DNA of 49,819 nt from Paraglaciecola hydrolytica (GTDB lineage: Bacteria; Pseudomonadota; Gammaproteobacteria; Enterobacterales; Alteromonadaceae): assembly GCF_001565895.1 (NCBI RefSeq), contig NZ_LSNE01000002.1:210513-260331 (forward strand), in the 5' to 3' direction. This document shows positions 35,525-44,983 of this stretch, piece by piece. The stretch's first letter is position 1, and every line of letters begins with the position of its first letter. Made by a program: the position numbers and the translations under genes. The notes under the pieces were generated by a model. The model had not been told where the DNA came from. It searched no databases and was given only the letters and a program-made list of their open reading frames with translations.

Positions 35525-36400
35525 ATGAGTAAAGCCGATTTGTCTGTTGGTTTTGATATTGCTGCCCAATTACGTTGGGCAGCAAATGAAATAACAGATT
35601 CAGCTGCACAATCAGATAGTGCCATATTGGATAGCAAACTTTTGCTGGCTTATTGCCTCAACTGCGAACAAAGCTATTTACATACTTGGCCTGAAAAAAT
35701 CTTAACGGAAGGCCAGATTCAGCAATTTCACAGCTTAGTGGCACAGCGAATGGCGGGGCATCCTATCGCTCATTTGGTGGGCTATCGTGATTTTTGGACT
35801 TTGCGTTTGCAGGTATCCAACGCCACGTTGATCCCAAGACCTGAAACTGAATTATTAGTCGAAAGCGCACTCGCATTAGCACTTGTGCCACAAGCCAAGG
35901 TACTGGATTTAGGCACAGGAACGGGCGCAATCGCTTTGTCTTTAGCCTTTGAAAAACCGGAGTGGCAAATTACTGGGATTGATAAAAGTCACGACGCGGT
36001 AACGTTAGCCCGTAGTAATGCCGTGTTAAATAAACTTGACGCTGTTAGTTTTAGACAAAGTGACTGGTTTAGTCAGCTTGACGCGCAGTTATTTGACTTA
36101 ATTGTGTCTAATCCGCCCTATGTTGAGCAACATAGCCCCTATCTTCAACAAGGTGATGTTAGGTTTGAGCCCTTAAGCGCCTTGACCTCTGGCGATGATG
36201 GGCTGGATGATATTCGTTTTATCATCGCGCAAGCAAAACCTTATTTAAATGACGGGGCTTATTTGATTTTAGAGCATGGATATCAGCAAGATGTACAGGT
36301 AAGAAGCATATTTGAATCAAATGCTTACGTCGAAATACAAAGTATTGCAGATTTTAATGGCTTACCTAGAATAAGCATGGCAAAGTTCTACCAGAAATAG
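35525..36400 (+). CDS. prmC: Release-factor glutamine methyltransferase
   Basis: 291 residues. It methylates the glutamine of GGQ in RF1 and RF2. The SAM fold has VLDLGTGTGAIALSL (127-141), and the catalytic N196-P-P-Y199 binds the glutamine amide. The HPIAHLVGYRDFW block is typical of PrmC. It follows prfA by 41 bp, the usual order in Gammaproteobacteria. Confidence 0.95.
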   Translation: MSKADLSVGFDIAAQLRWAANEITDSAAQSDSAILDSKLLLAYCLNCEQSYLHTWPEKILTEGQIQQFHSLVAQRMAGHPIAHLVGYRDFWTLRLQVSNATLIPRPETELLVESALALALVPQAKVLDLGTGTGAIALSLAFEKPEWQITGIDKSHDAVTLARSNAVLNKLDAVSFRQSDWFSQLDAQLFDLIVSNPPYVEQHSPYLQQGDVRFEPLSALTSGDDGLDDIRFIIAQAKPYLNDGAYLILEHGYQQDVQVRSIFESNAYVEIQSIADFNGLPRISMAKFYQK

Positions 36401-36506
36401 ACTTGTAGCTTGGTAAAATTCGTTTTATTTTAGATCACTTTTGATAGAAACGTGCCGAGCTTTTACGTTAGCTGGTGGTCTCAGGGCTGCAAATAGGAAG
36501 ATATAA

Positions 36507-38057
36507 ATGTCTGATGAAATACTTTTTGCTGAAGATGTTGAAGAAGAAATAATGGAATGCCATGGCAAATGGAAGGTTCTCATTGTTGATGATGAACCCG
36601 AAGTCCATGCCGTGACTAAGTTAGCCTTGAGTGATTTTGTATTTCAAGATAAACGTCTCGAATTTATCAGTGCTTATAGCGGTAAAGAAGCCAAGCAAAT
36701 TTTCATTGATCATAAAGATATCGCCGTTGTTTTACTTGATGTGGTAATGGAAACCGACGATGCCGGACTCCAAGTGGCAAATTTTGTACGCAATGAAGCC
36801 ATGAATAATTTTACCCGCATTATTCTACGTACCGGCCAGCCGGGACAAGCGCCAGAGCGTGATGTTATTATTAACTATGACATCAACGACTATAAATCCA
36901 AAACCGAACTCACCGCACAAAAACTCTTTACCGTGGTTATCGCAGCCTTACGCTCATACCGAGATATTACGGTAATTGAAGAAAACCGTATTGGTCTGGA
37001 AAAAATCATTTCCGCCTCTGCTGATTTGTTTAGTATTCATTCCTTAGAACATTTTATTGAAGGCATAGTGCAACAATTAGCCTCTTTATTGGGGGGAAGC
37101 AAGGATTGTGCTTATTTAACTTCAGCGGTCGCAGGCCCCAAACCCATCGAAAACCCCAATGCCAGTGAGTTATTTGTTTTTACCGGTAAAGGTGAATATG
37201 AATCACGGGAAGGTGAACGCTTAGAAAATGTTTTATCTGGCAAACAACTACTGTCTTGTAAAACGGCATTGGCGAATAAATCATTAGTATATGAAGACGA
37301 ATATTTGGTGGCGTATTGTAAAAGTAAATCCATGCGTGGTTCACTTTTGTATATGTCAGGTTTGCCTCGTAAGTTAACTAATGTTGATAAGAGACTCGTT
37401 GAAATATTTGCTCAAAATGTTCAGATTGCGTTTGATAATGTGTTGTTAAATAAAGATATTGAAGATACGCAGCGGGAAATTATTGAACGTATCGGACAGG
37501 CCATGGAAGACCATTTTAGCGAAGGTAAACATATCCTACGACTGGTTAAAATCTGTGAGTTGTTGGCGCGTAAAATAGGTTTGTCGGAAGATGACGTTAA
37601 AATGTTGGGTTTAGCGGTACCTATGCATGACATCGGTAAATTCAAAATTCCCGAAGTGATTTTGTACAAAACTGACAAACTGGATGCCTCAGAACGTAAA
37701 ATTATTCAAAACCATGCTGAATTTGGTTATACATTACTCAAAAATTCTAAACGCCCACTGATTAAAACTGCCGCTTTAATTGCTAGAGATCATCATGAGT
37801 ATTGGAATGGTCAAGGTTACCCACGAGGCAAGTCGGGTGAAGATATTCATATTTTCTGTCGTATAACGGCTTTGGCGGATACTTATGATGCACTTAGACA
37901 TAAACGCAACTACAAAGAGGCGTGGTCGCTTGAAAAAGTAATGGAAACTATTCATCAACAGAAAGGATTGCAATTTGATCCCACTTTGGTAGAAGTGCTA
38001 CAAGAAAATATCGCCTTGGTTGAAAAAATTGTGGCTGATAATCCTGATCCAGAATGA
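36507..38057 (+). CDS. Response regulator with DUF3369 and HD-GYP c-di-GMP phosphodiesterase
   Basis: 516 residues. A receiver domain (about 20-150) has D28/D29 and phospho-acceptor D78 in VVLLDVVME. A DUF3369 region follows (about 160-310), then an HD-GYP domain (325-500). The catalytic set is intact: H374-D375-I-G-K, H403, H429-H430-E and G437-Y-P439. It should hydrolyse c-di-GMP under control of phosphorylation, but no kinase is adjacent. AGGAAGAT precedes the ATG. It stands between prmC and sirB2, genes that are neighbours in E. coli. Confidence 0.92.
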   Translation: MSDEILFAEDVEEEIMECHGKWKVLIVDDEPEVHAVTKLALSDFVFQDKRLEFISAYSGKEAKQIFIDHKDIAVVLLDVVMETDDAGLQVANFVRNEAMNNFTRIILRTGQPGQAPERDVIINYDINDYKSKTELTAQKLFTVVIAALRSYRDITVIEENRIGLEKIISASADLFSIHSLEHFIEGIVQQLASLLGGSKDCAYLTSAVAGPKPIENPNASELFVFTGKGEYESREGERLENVLSGKQLLSCKTALANKSLVYEDEYLVAYCKSKSMRGSLLYMSGLPRKLTNVDKRLVEIFAQNVQIAFDNVLLNKDIEDTQREIIERIGQAMEDHFSEGKHILRLVKICELLARKIGLSEDDVKMLGLAVPMHDIGKFKIPEVILYKTDKLDASERKIIQNHAEFGYTLLKNSKRPLIKTAALIARDHHEYWNGQGYPRGKSGEDIHIFCRITALADTYDALRHKRNYKEAWSLEKVMETIHQQKGLQFDPTLVEVLQENIALVEKIVADNPDPE

Positions 38058-38075
38058 AGTTATAAATTTATACTC

Positions 38076-38204
38076 TTCATCCTTGAAACTGCACGTTTGT
38101 TGGCTGCAATCACACGCCGTGATTTGTAAGTAACTTAGTACTTAATGCAGCTAAGCTCATGGGGCTGAGTTCATTGGCCGCCACCTCGCAATTCCAATGA
38201 TTTT
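38076..38204 (+). repeat. Dispersed intergenic repeat, long copy
   Basis: The first 33 bases (38076-38108) are identical to 44809-44841. The last 34 (38171-38204) match 44843-44876 at 26 positions. About 61 internal bases are absent from the other copy. Both copies lie on the plus strand just after a gene. No coding potential is seen. Confidence 0.75.
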
Positions 38205-38230
38205 AAATATACATAAAAAGAGTGATAAAG

Positions 38231-38608
38231 ATGTACGAAGCAGTCAAACATATTCACATGAATGCCATGTTATTAAGCGTAATATTTTTTATTTTGCGCT
38301 TTGTATTAACCCTTAAAACATCACCCTTGTTACAAAAAAAATGGTTAAAGGTCGCGCCGCATATTATTGATACTTTGTGGTTGTTATCTGCCCTAGGCCT
38401 TTGTGTAATATTACAGCGTTATCCCTTTGTCGATGCTTGGGTAAGCGAAAAACTGCTGGCTTTACTTATGTATATGCTGATGGTGACAATTGCGCTGAAA
38501 CTGGCTAAAACTCACTTGATGCGTTTTATCGGTTTAATAGGCGCTTTCAGTTGGTTAGCTTATGCAATGATGCTTGTAATAACTAAACAGCCGCTTTTAT
38601 TGGGTTGA
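38231..38608 (+). CDS. sirB2: SirB2-family membrane protein
   Basis: 125 residues with four membrane helices. It starts MYEAVKHIHMNAMLLSVIFF, close to SirB2/YchQ proteins, which carry the conserved KxxH near the N-terminus. Its function is not established beyond genetic links to the Salmonella invasion regulator sirA. The ATG at 38231 is preferred over an upstream GTG at 38222 because AAGAG lies about eight bases before it. It is followed by sirB1, as in E. coli. Confidence 0.82.
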   Translation: MYEAVKHIHMNAMLLSVIFFILRFVLTLKTSPLLQKKWLKVAPHIIDTLWLLSALGLCVILQRYPFVDAWVSEKLLALLMYMLMVTIALKLAKTHLMRFIGLIGAFSWLAYAMMLVITKQPLLLG

Positions 38609-38703
38609 GTTTTAGTATTCAGTTTTTATCACCTGTGGGCTTAAGGATTTTCATAGAATCCCGATACAGTAAACAATGTAGTTATCTTTAAGCGAGAAAT
38701 GTT

Positions 38704-39522
38704 GTGCAGGGTTTAATACAAACTATCGCTAGTCAAGAGTGTTTTAAAGCGAGTCTGCTGTTAGCTCAGTATTTTCAGAAAGAGTGTTTGCCTGTCGAAC
38801 ACTATCAACAAACCTTAGATGAATGGGCTAAACAAGCAAAACAAAGTCTTGGGTTCTCTATACCTAATCTAAATGCACTTAAACAGTTCATCCGTTTTTT
38901 TTATGTTGAGTTAGCCTTTAGCGCTGATGAACAACATTATTTTGCTAAACAGAATAGCTTGATCAACAAAGTCATGGAGTATCGTACCGGCATCCCTATG
39001 AGTTTGGCGATAGTATTTCAGGCCCTTGCTGAAAAATTAGGTTTTAGTGTTCATGGCATCAATTTTCCGGGGCATTTTTTATTAAGAGCAGATTTTGTGC
39101 AGGCTGAATCTGTGTACCTTGATCCCAATAACGGTAATGTGCTGAGTTACAGTGATATAGAAGCACTTTATTTCAAGATACTAGGGGATGTTGAGCAGCA
39201 AAAAATGCCGCCAGAAGCTTTACTACCCGCGACTTGCGAAGAAAGTGTAGTGCGTTTATTACATAATCTAAAAGCGGCTTACATTAACGCACAGGATTTT
39301 CACTTTGCCTTGCTGGCGGTGGAATTATTGGTGGAATTGTGCCCCAATGATCCCTATGAAAGGCGTGATCGGGGCTTTTTACTCCATCAACTTGATTGTT
39401 TGCAAGTCGCCGTCGCTGACTACCAGTATTTTATCCGCCAGTGTCCGCAAGATCCGGCCAGTGAGTTATTAGCTGCTCAGGTCAAGCATCTCGTTGCTCA
39501 GCCCTTAGCCGTTTTTCACTAG
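38704..39522 (+). CDS. sirB1: SirB1/YchA-family transglutaminase-like TPR protein
   Basis: 272 residues. The N-terminal region belongs to the transglutaminase-like SirB1_N domain, with [20 protein letters not shown] and [11 protein letters not shown], including the conserved His of the fold. The C-terminus has a TPR-like stretch ([20 protein letters not shown]). Function unknown. The start is GTG at 38704. It converges on bioA, and the two stop codons share the four bases CTAG. Confidence 0.85.
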   Translation: MQGLIQTIASQECFKASLLLAQYFQKECLPVEHYQQTLDEWAKQAKQSLGFSIPNLNALKQFIRFFYVELAFSADEQHYFAKQNSLINKVMEYRTGIPMSLAIVFQALAEKLGFSVHGINFPGHFLLRADFVQAESVYLDPNNGNVLSYSDIEALYFKILGDVEQQKMPPEALLPATCEESVVRLLHNLKAAYINAQDFHFALLAVELLVELCPNDPYERRDRGFLLHQLDCLQVAVADYQYFIRQCPQDPASELLAAQVKHLVAQPLAVFH

Positions 39523-40787
39523 ACCAGTACCTTATAAATAGCGCTGGTCAGTTGTGTCAGTTGTGTAGGGCTGATGATGTAAGGTGGCATGATATAGATC
39601 AACTTGCCAAAGGGCCTTATCCATACGCCCATTTTTAACCAACGACGTTGTAAGTCTGCCACATTCACTGGGTTTTTACATTCCACCACGCCAATCGCCC
39701 CTAGTACTCGCACATCAGCTACCGCCGCAAGTTTACTGCACGCGTTTAGTTCATCTTTGAGTTGGCGCTCAATGCTGGCAACTTGAGTTTGCCACTGTCC
39801 TTCTAGTAAGAGTTTTAAACTGGCATTAGCTACCGAGCAAGCCAAGGCATTGCCCATAAAAGTGGGGCCATGCATAAAAACGCCGGGCTCGCCCTGACAG
39901 ACTCCTTGGGCGACATCTTCTGTGCATAAGGTTGCGGCCAACGTCATGTATCCTCCGGTTAGCGCTTTACCTAAACACATTATATCTGGGCTAATATCGG
40001 CATGTTCACAGGCAAAAAGTTTGCCGGTACGACCAAAACCGGTAGCAATCTCGTCGCAAATTAACAGCAAATTATAATCATCACATAACTGCCTACAGCG
40101 TTTGAGGTATTCGAGGTGATAAATTCGCATGCCTCCGGCATTTTGCACTATGGGTTCGATAATGAGAGCCGCTAGTTCGTGATGATGTTTTTCAATCAGG
40201 TCTTGCAGAGGTTTGATATCGTCTTCATTCCAATGCCTATCAAAACGAGTTTGTGGCGCAGGCGCAAAAATTTGCTGACTGAGAGTATTGTTAAAAATAC
40301 TGTGCATGCCGTTTACCGGATCACACACTGACATCGCGGCAAAGGTATCGCCATGATAGCCATTTCGGGGAGTGATAAATTTATGTTTTTTACCATTGCC
40401 CTGACACACCCAATATTGCAGGGCCATTTTCATCGCCACTTCGACCGATACTGAGCCAGAGTCAGCCAGAAATACCCAACTTAATCCTTGCGGTGTAATG
40501 TCTAACAAGGTTCGACACAAGTCGATAGCAGGTTGATGGGTCAGGCCACCAAACATAACATGAGAAAATTGACTGATTTGCTGATTGAGGGCAGCATTTA
40601 ATGCAGGGTGGTTATAACCATGGATAGCCGTCCACCAAGATGACACACCATCGATCAGTTTTTCGCCACTGGCTAATTCTATTTCGACACCTTGTGCACC
40701 AACAACCTGATAACAGGGCAGGGGATTTAGGGCAGAAGTATAGGGATGCCAAATATGTTGTTGATCGAAGTTCAGGTTTTCTTGCAT
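39519..40787 (-). CDS. bioA: Adenosylmethionine-8-amino-7-oxononanoate aminotransferase
   Basis: 422 residues from the ATG at 40787. It is a PLP enzyme that converts KAPA to DAPA using SAM in biotin synthesis. It begins near [10 protein letters not shown] with the typical [31 protein letters not shown] and the PLP lysine in [10 protein letters not shown] follow. The frame runs to 40859, but that start would lie beyond the bio operator, so the internal ATG is chosen. It is divergent from bioBFCD, as in E. coli. Confidence 0.94.
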   Translation of the reverse strand: MQENLNFDQQHIWHPYTSALNPLPCYQVVGAQGVEIELASGEKLIDGVSSWWTAIHGYNHPALNAALNQQISQFSHVMFGGLTHQPAIDLCRTLLDITPQGLSWVFLADSGSVSVEVAMKMALQYWVCQGNGKKHKFITPRNGYHGDTFAAMSVCDPVNGMHSIFNNTLSQQIFAPAPQTRFDRHWNEDDIKPLQDLIEKHHHELAALIIEPIVQNAGGMRIYHLEYLKRCRQLCDDYNLLLICDEIATGFGRTGKLFACEHADISPDIMCLGKALTGGYMTLAATLCTEDVAQGVCQGEPGVFMHGPTFMGNALACSVANASLKLLLEGQWQTQVASIERQLKDELNACSKLAAVADVRVLGAIGVVECKNPVNVADLQRRWLKMGVWIRPFGKLIYIMPPYIISPTQLTQLTSAIYKVLV

Positions 40788-40810
40788 GGAATTGCTCAAA
40801 ATATGCTCAC

Positions 40811-40843
40811 ATGTAAAGTTTGAAATTGATAAAAGGTTGACAA
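40811..40843. promoter_or_regulatory. Candidate BirA (biotin repressor) operator
   Basis: ATGTAAAGT and GGTTGACAA are separated by 15 bases, the spacing of the E. coli bio operator as I recall it (TTGTAAACC-N15-GGTTTACAA). The right half fits at 8 of 9 positions and the left at 6 of 9. It lies between divergent bioA and bioB, where BirA binds in E. coli, and overlaps the -35 of the bioB promoter. Confidence 0.55.
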
Positions 40844-40864
40844 TGTCCGGCCGCGACATAGACT
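40837..40864 (+). promoter_or_regulatory. Candidate bioB promoter
   Basis: A perfect -35 TTGACA (40837-40842) and a -10-like TAGACT (40859-40864) are separated by 16 bp. The -35 lies inside the right half of the candidate BirA operator, so a bound repressor would block it. The leader before the bioB ATG would be about 43 bases. Confidence 0.5.
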
Positions 40865-40881
40865 AAGCGCGCTCGTCCACT

Positions 40882-40906
40882 ATGTAAAGTTTGCTTATCT
40901 AAAAGG
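40882..40906 (+). repeat. Direct repeat of the bio operator left half
   Basis: ATGTAAAGTTTG, a 7-base spacer, then AAAAGG repeats the arrangement at 40811-40836, 71 bp further on. The second right half-site is lacking. AAAAGG here is also the bioB ribosome-binding site, seven bases before the ATG. Confidence 0.6.
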
Positions 40907-40913
40907 CACTATT

Positions 40914-42065
40914 ATGACAAATTCTTCCGTTTCGGCCAGTTCATCACCTGCTGCTATTCAAACCATTCGTCATGATTGGACGGTGGCTGAAGTTAATGCT
41001 CTGTTTGCCTTGCCATTTAACGATTTATTGTTCCAAGCCCAGACAGTACATCGTCAACATTTTGATGCTAACTATGTGCAAGTCAGCACACTGTTATCGA
41101 TCAAAACCGGAGCTTGCCCTGAAGATTGCAAATATTGCCCACAAAGTGCTCGTTATGATACTGGTTTAGAAAAAGAGCGTTTGATGGAAATTGAAAAAGT
41201 CATCCAACGTGCCAAAGAAGCCAAACAAGCGGGTTCAACCCGTTTTTGCATGGGCGCCGCCTGGCGTAATCCGAAAGAACGTGACATGCCCTACGTAACC
41301 GAAATGGTTAAAGAAGTTAAAAAGCTCGGCATGGAAACCTGTATGACGCTAGGCATGTTAAGCCGCGATCAAGCTGTGGCTTTGCAACAGGCAGGTCTTG
41401 ATTATTACAATCACAATCTTGATACCTCACCTGAGTTTTATGGTGACATTATTACTACTCGAACTTATCAAGACAGATTAGATACCCTCGCAAATGTTAG
41501 AGAATCAGGCATGAATGTTTGTTCTGGCGGGATTGTTGGTATGGGTGAAAGTGCTGCAGATAGAGCAGGTTTGTTAGTGCAATTAGCTAATTTGGAACAC
41601 CACCCCGAAAGTGTACCCATTAACATGTTGGTTAAAGTTAAAGGTACACCATTAGAAAAAGTCGAAGATTTGGATAATTTTGAGTTTATTCGTACTATTG
41701 CTATTGCACGGATCATCATGCCTAAGTCTTTTGTACGTTTGTCGGCGGGGCGTGAAGCCATGAACGAACAAATGCAAGCCCTGTGTTTTATGGCGGGTGC
41801 CAATTCGATTTTTTACGGCTGTAAATTGCTCACCACCTCAAACCCCGATACTCATGAAGATGTGATGCTGTTTAAAAAACTCGGCATTAACGCCAAACAG
41901 ACCCGTGAATATTCTGATGAAGCCCATCAGGCAGCCCTCTTGGATGAAATTAAGACCTCTGAAATAGCAAGGGATGAAATCAAAAGTGCTGGAATCGGCC
42001 AAAACCAAAAAGCCGAATTGTTTTATGATGCCAGCAAGCCACGTAAAGAACTAGCGACTAATTAA
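40914..42065 (+). CDS. bioB: Biotin synthase
   Basis: 383 residues, a radical-SAM enzyme that inserts sulfur into dethiobiotin. The SAM-cluster cysteines are C68, C72 and C75 in [23 protein letters not shown] and the later SAGREAM with the cluster-binding arginine are present. It is longer than E. coli BioB (346 residues), partly from a hydrophilic C-terminal tail ending in KPRKELATN. Its stop overlaps the bioF ATG by one base. Confidence 0.96.
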   Translation: MTNSSVSASSSPAAIQTIRHDWTVAEVNALFALPFNDLLFQAQTVHRQHFDANYVQVSTLLSIKTGACPEDCKYCPQSARYDTGLEKERLMEIEKVIQRAKEAKQAGSTRFCMGAAWRNPKERDMPYVTEMVKEVKKLGMETCMTLGMLSRDQAVALQQAGLDYYNHNLDTSPEFYGDIITTRTYQDRLDTLANVRESGMNVCSGGIVGMGESAADRAGLLVQLANLEHHPESVPINMLVKVKGTPLEKVEDLDNFEFIRTIAIARIIMPKSFVRLSAGREAMNEQMQALCFMAGANSIFYGCKLLTTSNPDTHEDVMLFKKLGINAKQTREYSDEAHQAALLDEIKTSEIARDEIKSAGIGQNQKAELFYDASKPRKELATN

Positions 42066-43261
42066 TGGCGTTTGAGTTTATCAGTAGTGTTTTAAACCAG
42101 CGTAAGCAGGATAAGCTGTGGCGCTCGCGACACATTATTGAATCAGCGGTTGATTGTATGATTCAAGTTGATGGTCGCCATTACCTGAATTTTTCGAGTA
42201 ATGATTATTTGGGCTTAAGGCGTTCAACTGTGGTTGCTCAAGCTTGGGTTGACGGCATTGCTGAATATACGGGGGGAAGCGGGGCTTCGCCTTTAGTTAC
42301 TGGTTATACCCAAGCGCATCATGAGTTAGAAGTCTATTTAGCTAAAGTGCTGAAGCGTGACAAGGTCTTATTGTTTAATTCGGGCTTTACCGCTAATCAA
42401 GCCATTTGTCAGGCTTTATTTTCCGCAGGCTCGCGCCAATCAACGGATTTAATCGTTGCTGATAAACTTATGCATGCTTCTTTTGTGGATGGTGCACAAG
42501 CTTGTGATGCGGTATTTAAACGTTTTCGGCACAATGATTGTCAGCATTTAAGTAGCATATTAAGAAGCCAATCCGCCGTAGCTACCAATACACTGATTGC
42601 CACTGAAGGCGTATTCAGTATGGATGGTGATCAAGCGCCGATACTGGAACTACTTAACATTACTCAACAACATGATGCGTGGCTAATGCTTGATGATGCT
42701 CACGGTTTTGGTGTGTTGGGTGAAACTGGTTTAGGTGTTAGCGAATTGCATCAGTTATCGCAGCAAAAATTACCAGTGTTAATGGCCACCTTTGGTAAGG
42801 CGATTGGCACAGCCGGAGCCTTTATCGCAGGTAGTGAGCAGCTGATTGATTATTTGGTGAATTTTGCCCGTCACTATATTTACAGCACCGCGATGCCAGC
42901 AGCTCAAGCCCATGCGACCTTAGAGAGTCTGAAAGCTAATGTTAAACCTGACAGGCGTCACTTGTTGCAAACCAGAATTCAGCAGTTTAAACAACTTGCC
43001 AAGGCGGTGAATATTCCATTATTGCCTTCCGATACGGCTATTCAGCCCATATTGATTGGTGATACCGATCTTACTTTGGCTTTGAGTGAAAAACTCAAAC
43101 AACTGGGAATTTGGGCTTCTGCCATACGTTACCCCACAGTGCCTAAAGGGACTGACAGATTGCGTTTAACCTTAAGTGCCATTCATCAGGAGCGAGATAT
43201 TGTTGCCCTGGTTGATGCCCTTTCCCTAGCTATCAGCAGCCTTAAAAAAAGCTATATTTAG
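42065..43261 (+). CDS. bioF: 8-amino-7-oxononanoate synthase
   Basis: 398 residues. It condenses pimeloyl-ACP and alanine to KAPA, a PLP-dependent step. The PLP lysine is K245 in ATFGKAIGTAG. Other marks are NFSSNDYLGLR, GSGASPLVTGY and LMLDDAHGFGVLG. It overlaps bioB by one base (TAATG) and abuts bioC, so translational coupling is likely. Confidence 0.95.
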   Translation: MAFEFISSVLNQRKQDKLWRSRHIIESAVDCMIQVDGRHYLNFSSNDYLGLRRSTVVAQAWVDGIAEYTGGSGASPLVTGYTQAHHELEVYLAKVLKRDKVLLFNSGFTANQAICQALFSAGSRQSTDLIVADKLMHASFVDGAQACDAVFKRFRHNDCQHLSSILRSQSAVATNTLIATEGVFSMDGDQAPILELLNITQQHDAWLMLDDAHGFGVLGETGLGVSELHQLSQQKLPVLMATFGKAIGTAGAFIAGSEQLIDYLVNFARHYIYSTAMPAAQAHATLESLKANVKPDRRHLLQTRIQQFKQLAKAVNIPLLPSDTAIQPILIGDTDLTLALSEKLKQLGIWASAIRYPTVPKGTDRLRLTLSAIHQERDIVALVDALSLAISSLKKSYI

Positions 43262-44074
43262 ATGCCACAAGTTCAAGCTGTAGATAATTATAAATCCCGT
43301 ATTGCTCGACAATTTAGTCGGGCCGCAACTCACTATGATGACTTAGCAACAGTGCAAGGTGAAATTGCCGCTGACGCTAAAAAATTACTCCCACTACAGT
43401 GCCATACTTTATTGGATATTGGGTGTGGAACCGGAAGGGTTACTCGTCAGCTATCACAACAAAGTGAACACGTGATCGCAATGGATCTGGCTTTGGGTAT
43501 GTTAAAACACGCCAGTTCTGGCAGTCATGATCAATCAATCACGTGGATACAAGGTGATGCAGAGCAACTCGCTTTGTTAGATGCATCGCTAGATACGGTG
43601 TTTTCTTCCATGGTATTGCAGTGGTGTAAGTCGCCTTTACAGGTTATGTCTGAAATAAATCGCGTTTTAAAAATGCAGGGGCAGGCAGTATTAGCAGTCA
43701 TGTGTGATGGTTCGTTCACTGAATTACAGCAGGTTTGGGCGCAGGTGGATAGTAAGCAACATATCAATCATTTTGCTACACCTGAAGTTTGGCAACAAGC
43801 TGCGGTAAATAGTGGGCTACAGGTAAAACTCACAACACAATTTTACCAAACGTGGCATGCCGATCTGCGCTCATTATTGGCCTCAATAAAAGGTATTGGC
43901 GCGAATGTGCTAATGAAACCACAAGTCGGACAAGATTTAGTGACCAAAGTTGGATTTAATCGGCGGACCTTAGCAAGCTTAGAGGCACTTTATTTACAAC
44001 AAAGTGGTGAAAATAGGCATCTTCCATTGTCCTACCACATTGCTTTTTTACATTGCACTAAATTAAAAGGATAA
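43262..44074 (+). CDS. bioC: Malonyl-ACP O-methyltransferase
   Basis: 270 residues. It methylates malonyl-ACP so that fatty-acid synthesis can build the pimeloyl chain. It starts KSRIARQFSRAATHYDDLA, typical of BioC. The SAM motif is LLDIGCGTGRVTRQL, followed by QGDAEQLALLDASLD. The ATG directly follows the bioF stop. The partner esterase BioH is not encoded in this window. Confidence 0.92.
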   Translation: MPQVQAVDNYKSRIARQFSRAATHYDDLATVQGEIAADAKKLLPLQCHTLLDIGCGTGRVTRQLSQQSEHVIAMDLALGMLKHASSGSHDQSITWIQGDAEQLALLDASLDTVFSSMVLQWCKSPLQVMSEINRVLKMQGQAVLAVMCDGSFTELQQVWAQVDSKQHINHFATPEVWQQAAVNSGLQVKLTTQFYQTWHADLRSLLASIKGIGANVLMKPQVGQDLVTKVGFNRRTLASLEALYLQQSGENRHLPLSYHIAFLHCTKLKG

Positions 44075-44078
44075 AACC

Positions 44079-44804
44079 ATGGGCAATTTGGCCGCGAACA
44101 GTCGGGCTTTTTTTGTAACAGGGACAGACACCGAAGTAGGTAAAACTTTCTTTTCAGTTGGATTATTAAGTGCCTTAAAGGCCAAAGCACTAACAACTGG
44201 GGCTTATAAACCTGTTGCGGCGGGCTGTACTCTTACCAGTGAAGGTTGGCAAAATGACGATGCTTTAGCTTTGCAACAAGCCTGTAGTCTTGAGCTGAGC
44301 TATGCAGAAGTAAACCCCGTGGCCTTGGCCGAACCTATGGCGCCACACATTGCTGCTCAAAAAGCAGCAGATAGTGGAAATATTGTTGATATGTCAATCG
44401 GGCGTATTCAACAAGGTTTTAGCCATATTTTGCAAAAGCAAGCTGATGTGGTGGTGGTGGAAGGCGCGGGAGGTTGGCGTTTGCCCTTAGGACTAAACCA
44501 ACAAGGCGAGCAAAGTTATTTGTCTGACTTTGTGGCCCAGCAAAATTTAGCAGTGATCTTGGTTGTTGGTATGCGTTTAGGCTGTTTAAATCACGCTATT
44601 TTAACCGCTGATAGTATTCGACAACATGGTTTAAAATTGGCGGGGTGGGTGGCAAATACCATGGACCCTGCGATGCCATGTTTAAGTGAAAATATTGAAT
44701 CCTTAAAAGGTCTATTAAACGCGCCTTTGATAGGGGTGATTCCACAATTAGCTAAACCTGAAGATGCCCAACACTATATCGATCTAAGTTGTTTAGCTTT
44801 ATAA
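44079..44804 (+). CDS. bioD: Dethiobiotin synthetase
   Basis: 241 residues. It closes the ureido ring of DAPA with CO2 and ATP. The P-loop is GTDTEVGKT at 15-23, followed by TGAYKPVAAGC, and VVEGAGGWRLPL carries the second nucleotide motif. It is the last gene of bioBFCD. A dispersed repeat follows directly. Confidence 0.95.
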   Translation: MGNLAANSRAFFVTGTDTEVGKTFFSVGLLSALKAKALTTGAYKPVAAGCTLTSEGWQNDDALALQQACSLELSYAEVNPVALAEPMAPHIAAQKAADSGNIVDMSIGRIQQGFSHILQKQADVVVVEGAGGWRLPLGLNQQGEQSYLSDFVAQQNLAVILVVGMRLGCLNHAILTADSIRQHGLKLAGWVANTMDPAMPCLSENIESLKGLLNAPLIGVIPQLAKPEDAQHYIDLSCLAL

Positions 44805-44808
44805 GTTG

Positions 44809-44876
44809 TTCATCCTTGAAACTGCACGTTTGTTGGCTGCACTCATTCGCCGCCGTTCTGCATTTCCATTGATTTT
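44809..44876 (+). repeat. Dispersed intergenic repeat, short copy
   Basis: Shares its first 33 bases exactly with 38076-38108 and its last 34 with 38171-38204 at 26 positions. The middle 61 or so bases of the other copy are missing here. It begins five bases after the bioD stop. The rest of the gap to 44983 shows no gene. Confidence 0.75.
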
Positions 44877-44983
44877 GCGTATAGCCAGATAAAAAGTAGT
44901 GGCATATTTTAACTAGACGCAAAAATATAGCGCGCTAGAATGCTAAGTTATAAAAAGTAATCAAAAAATTGGGAAATCTTGAG

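Noticed and set aside
44877-44983. Possible cobalamin riboswitch ahead of the phosphatase-btuCD genes
   Set aside because: The gap is short and I see no B12-box-like conserved core.
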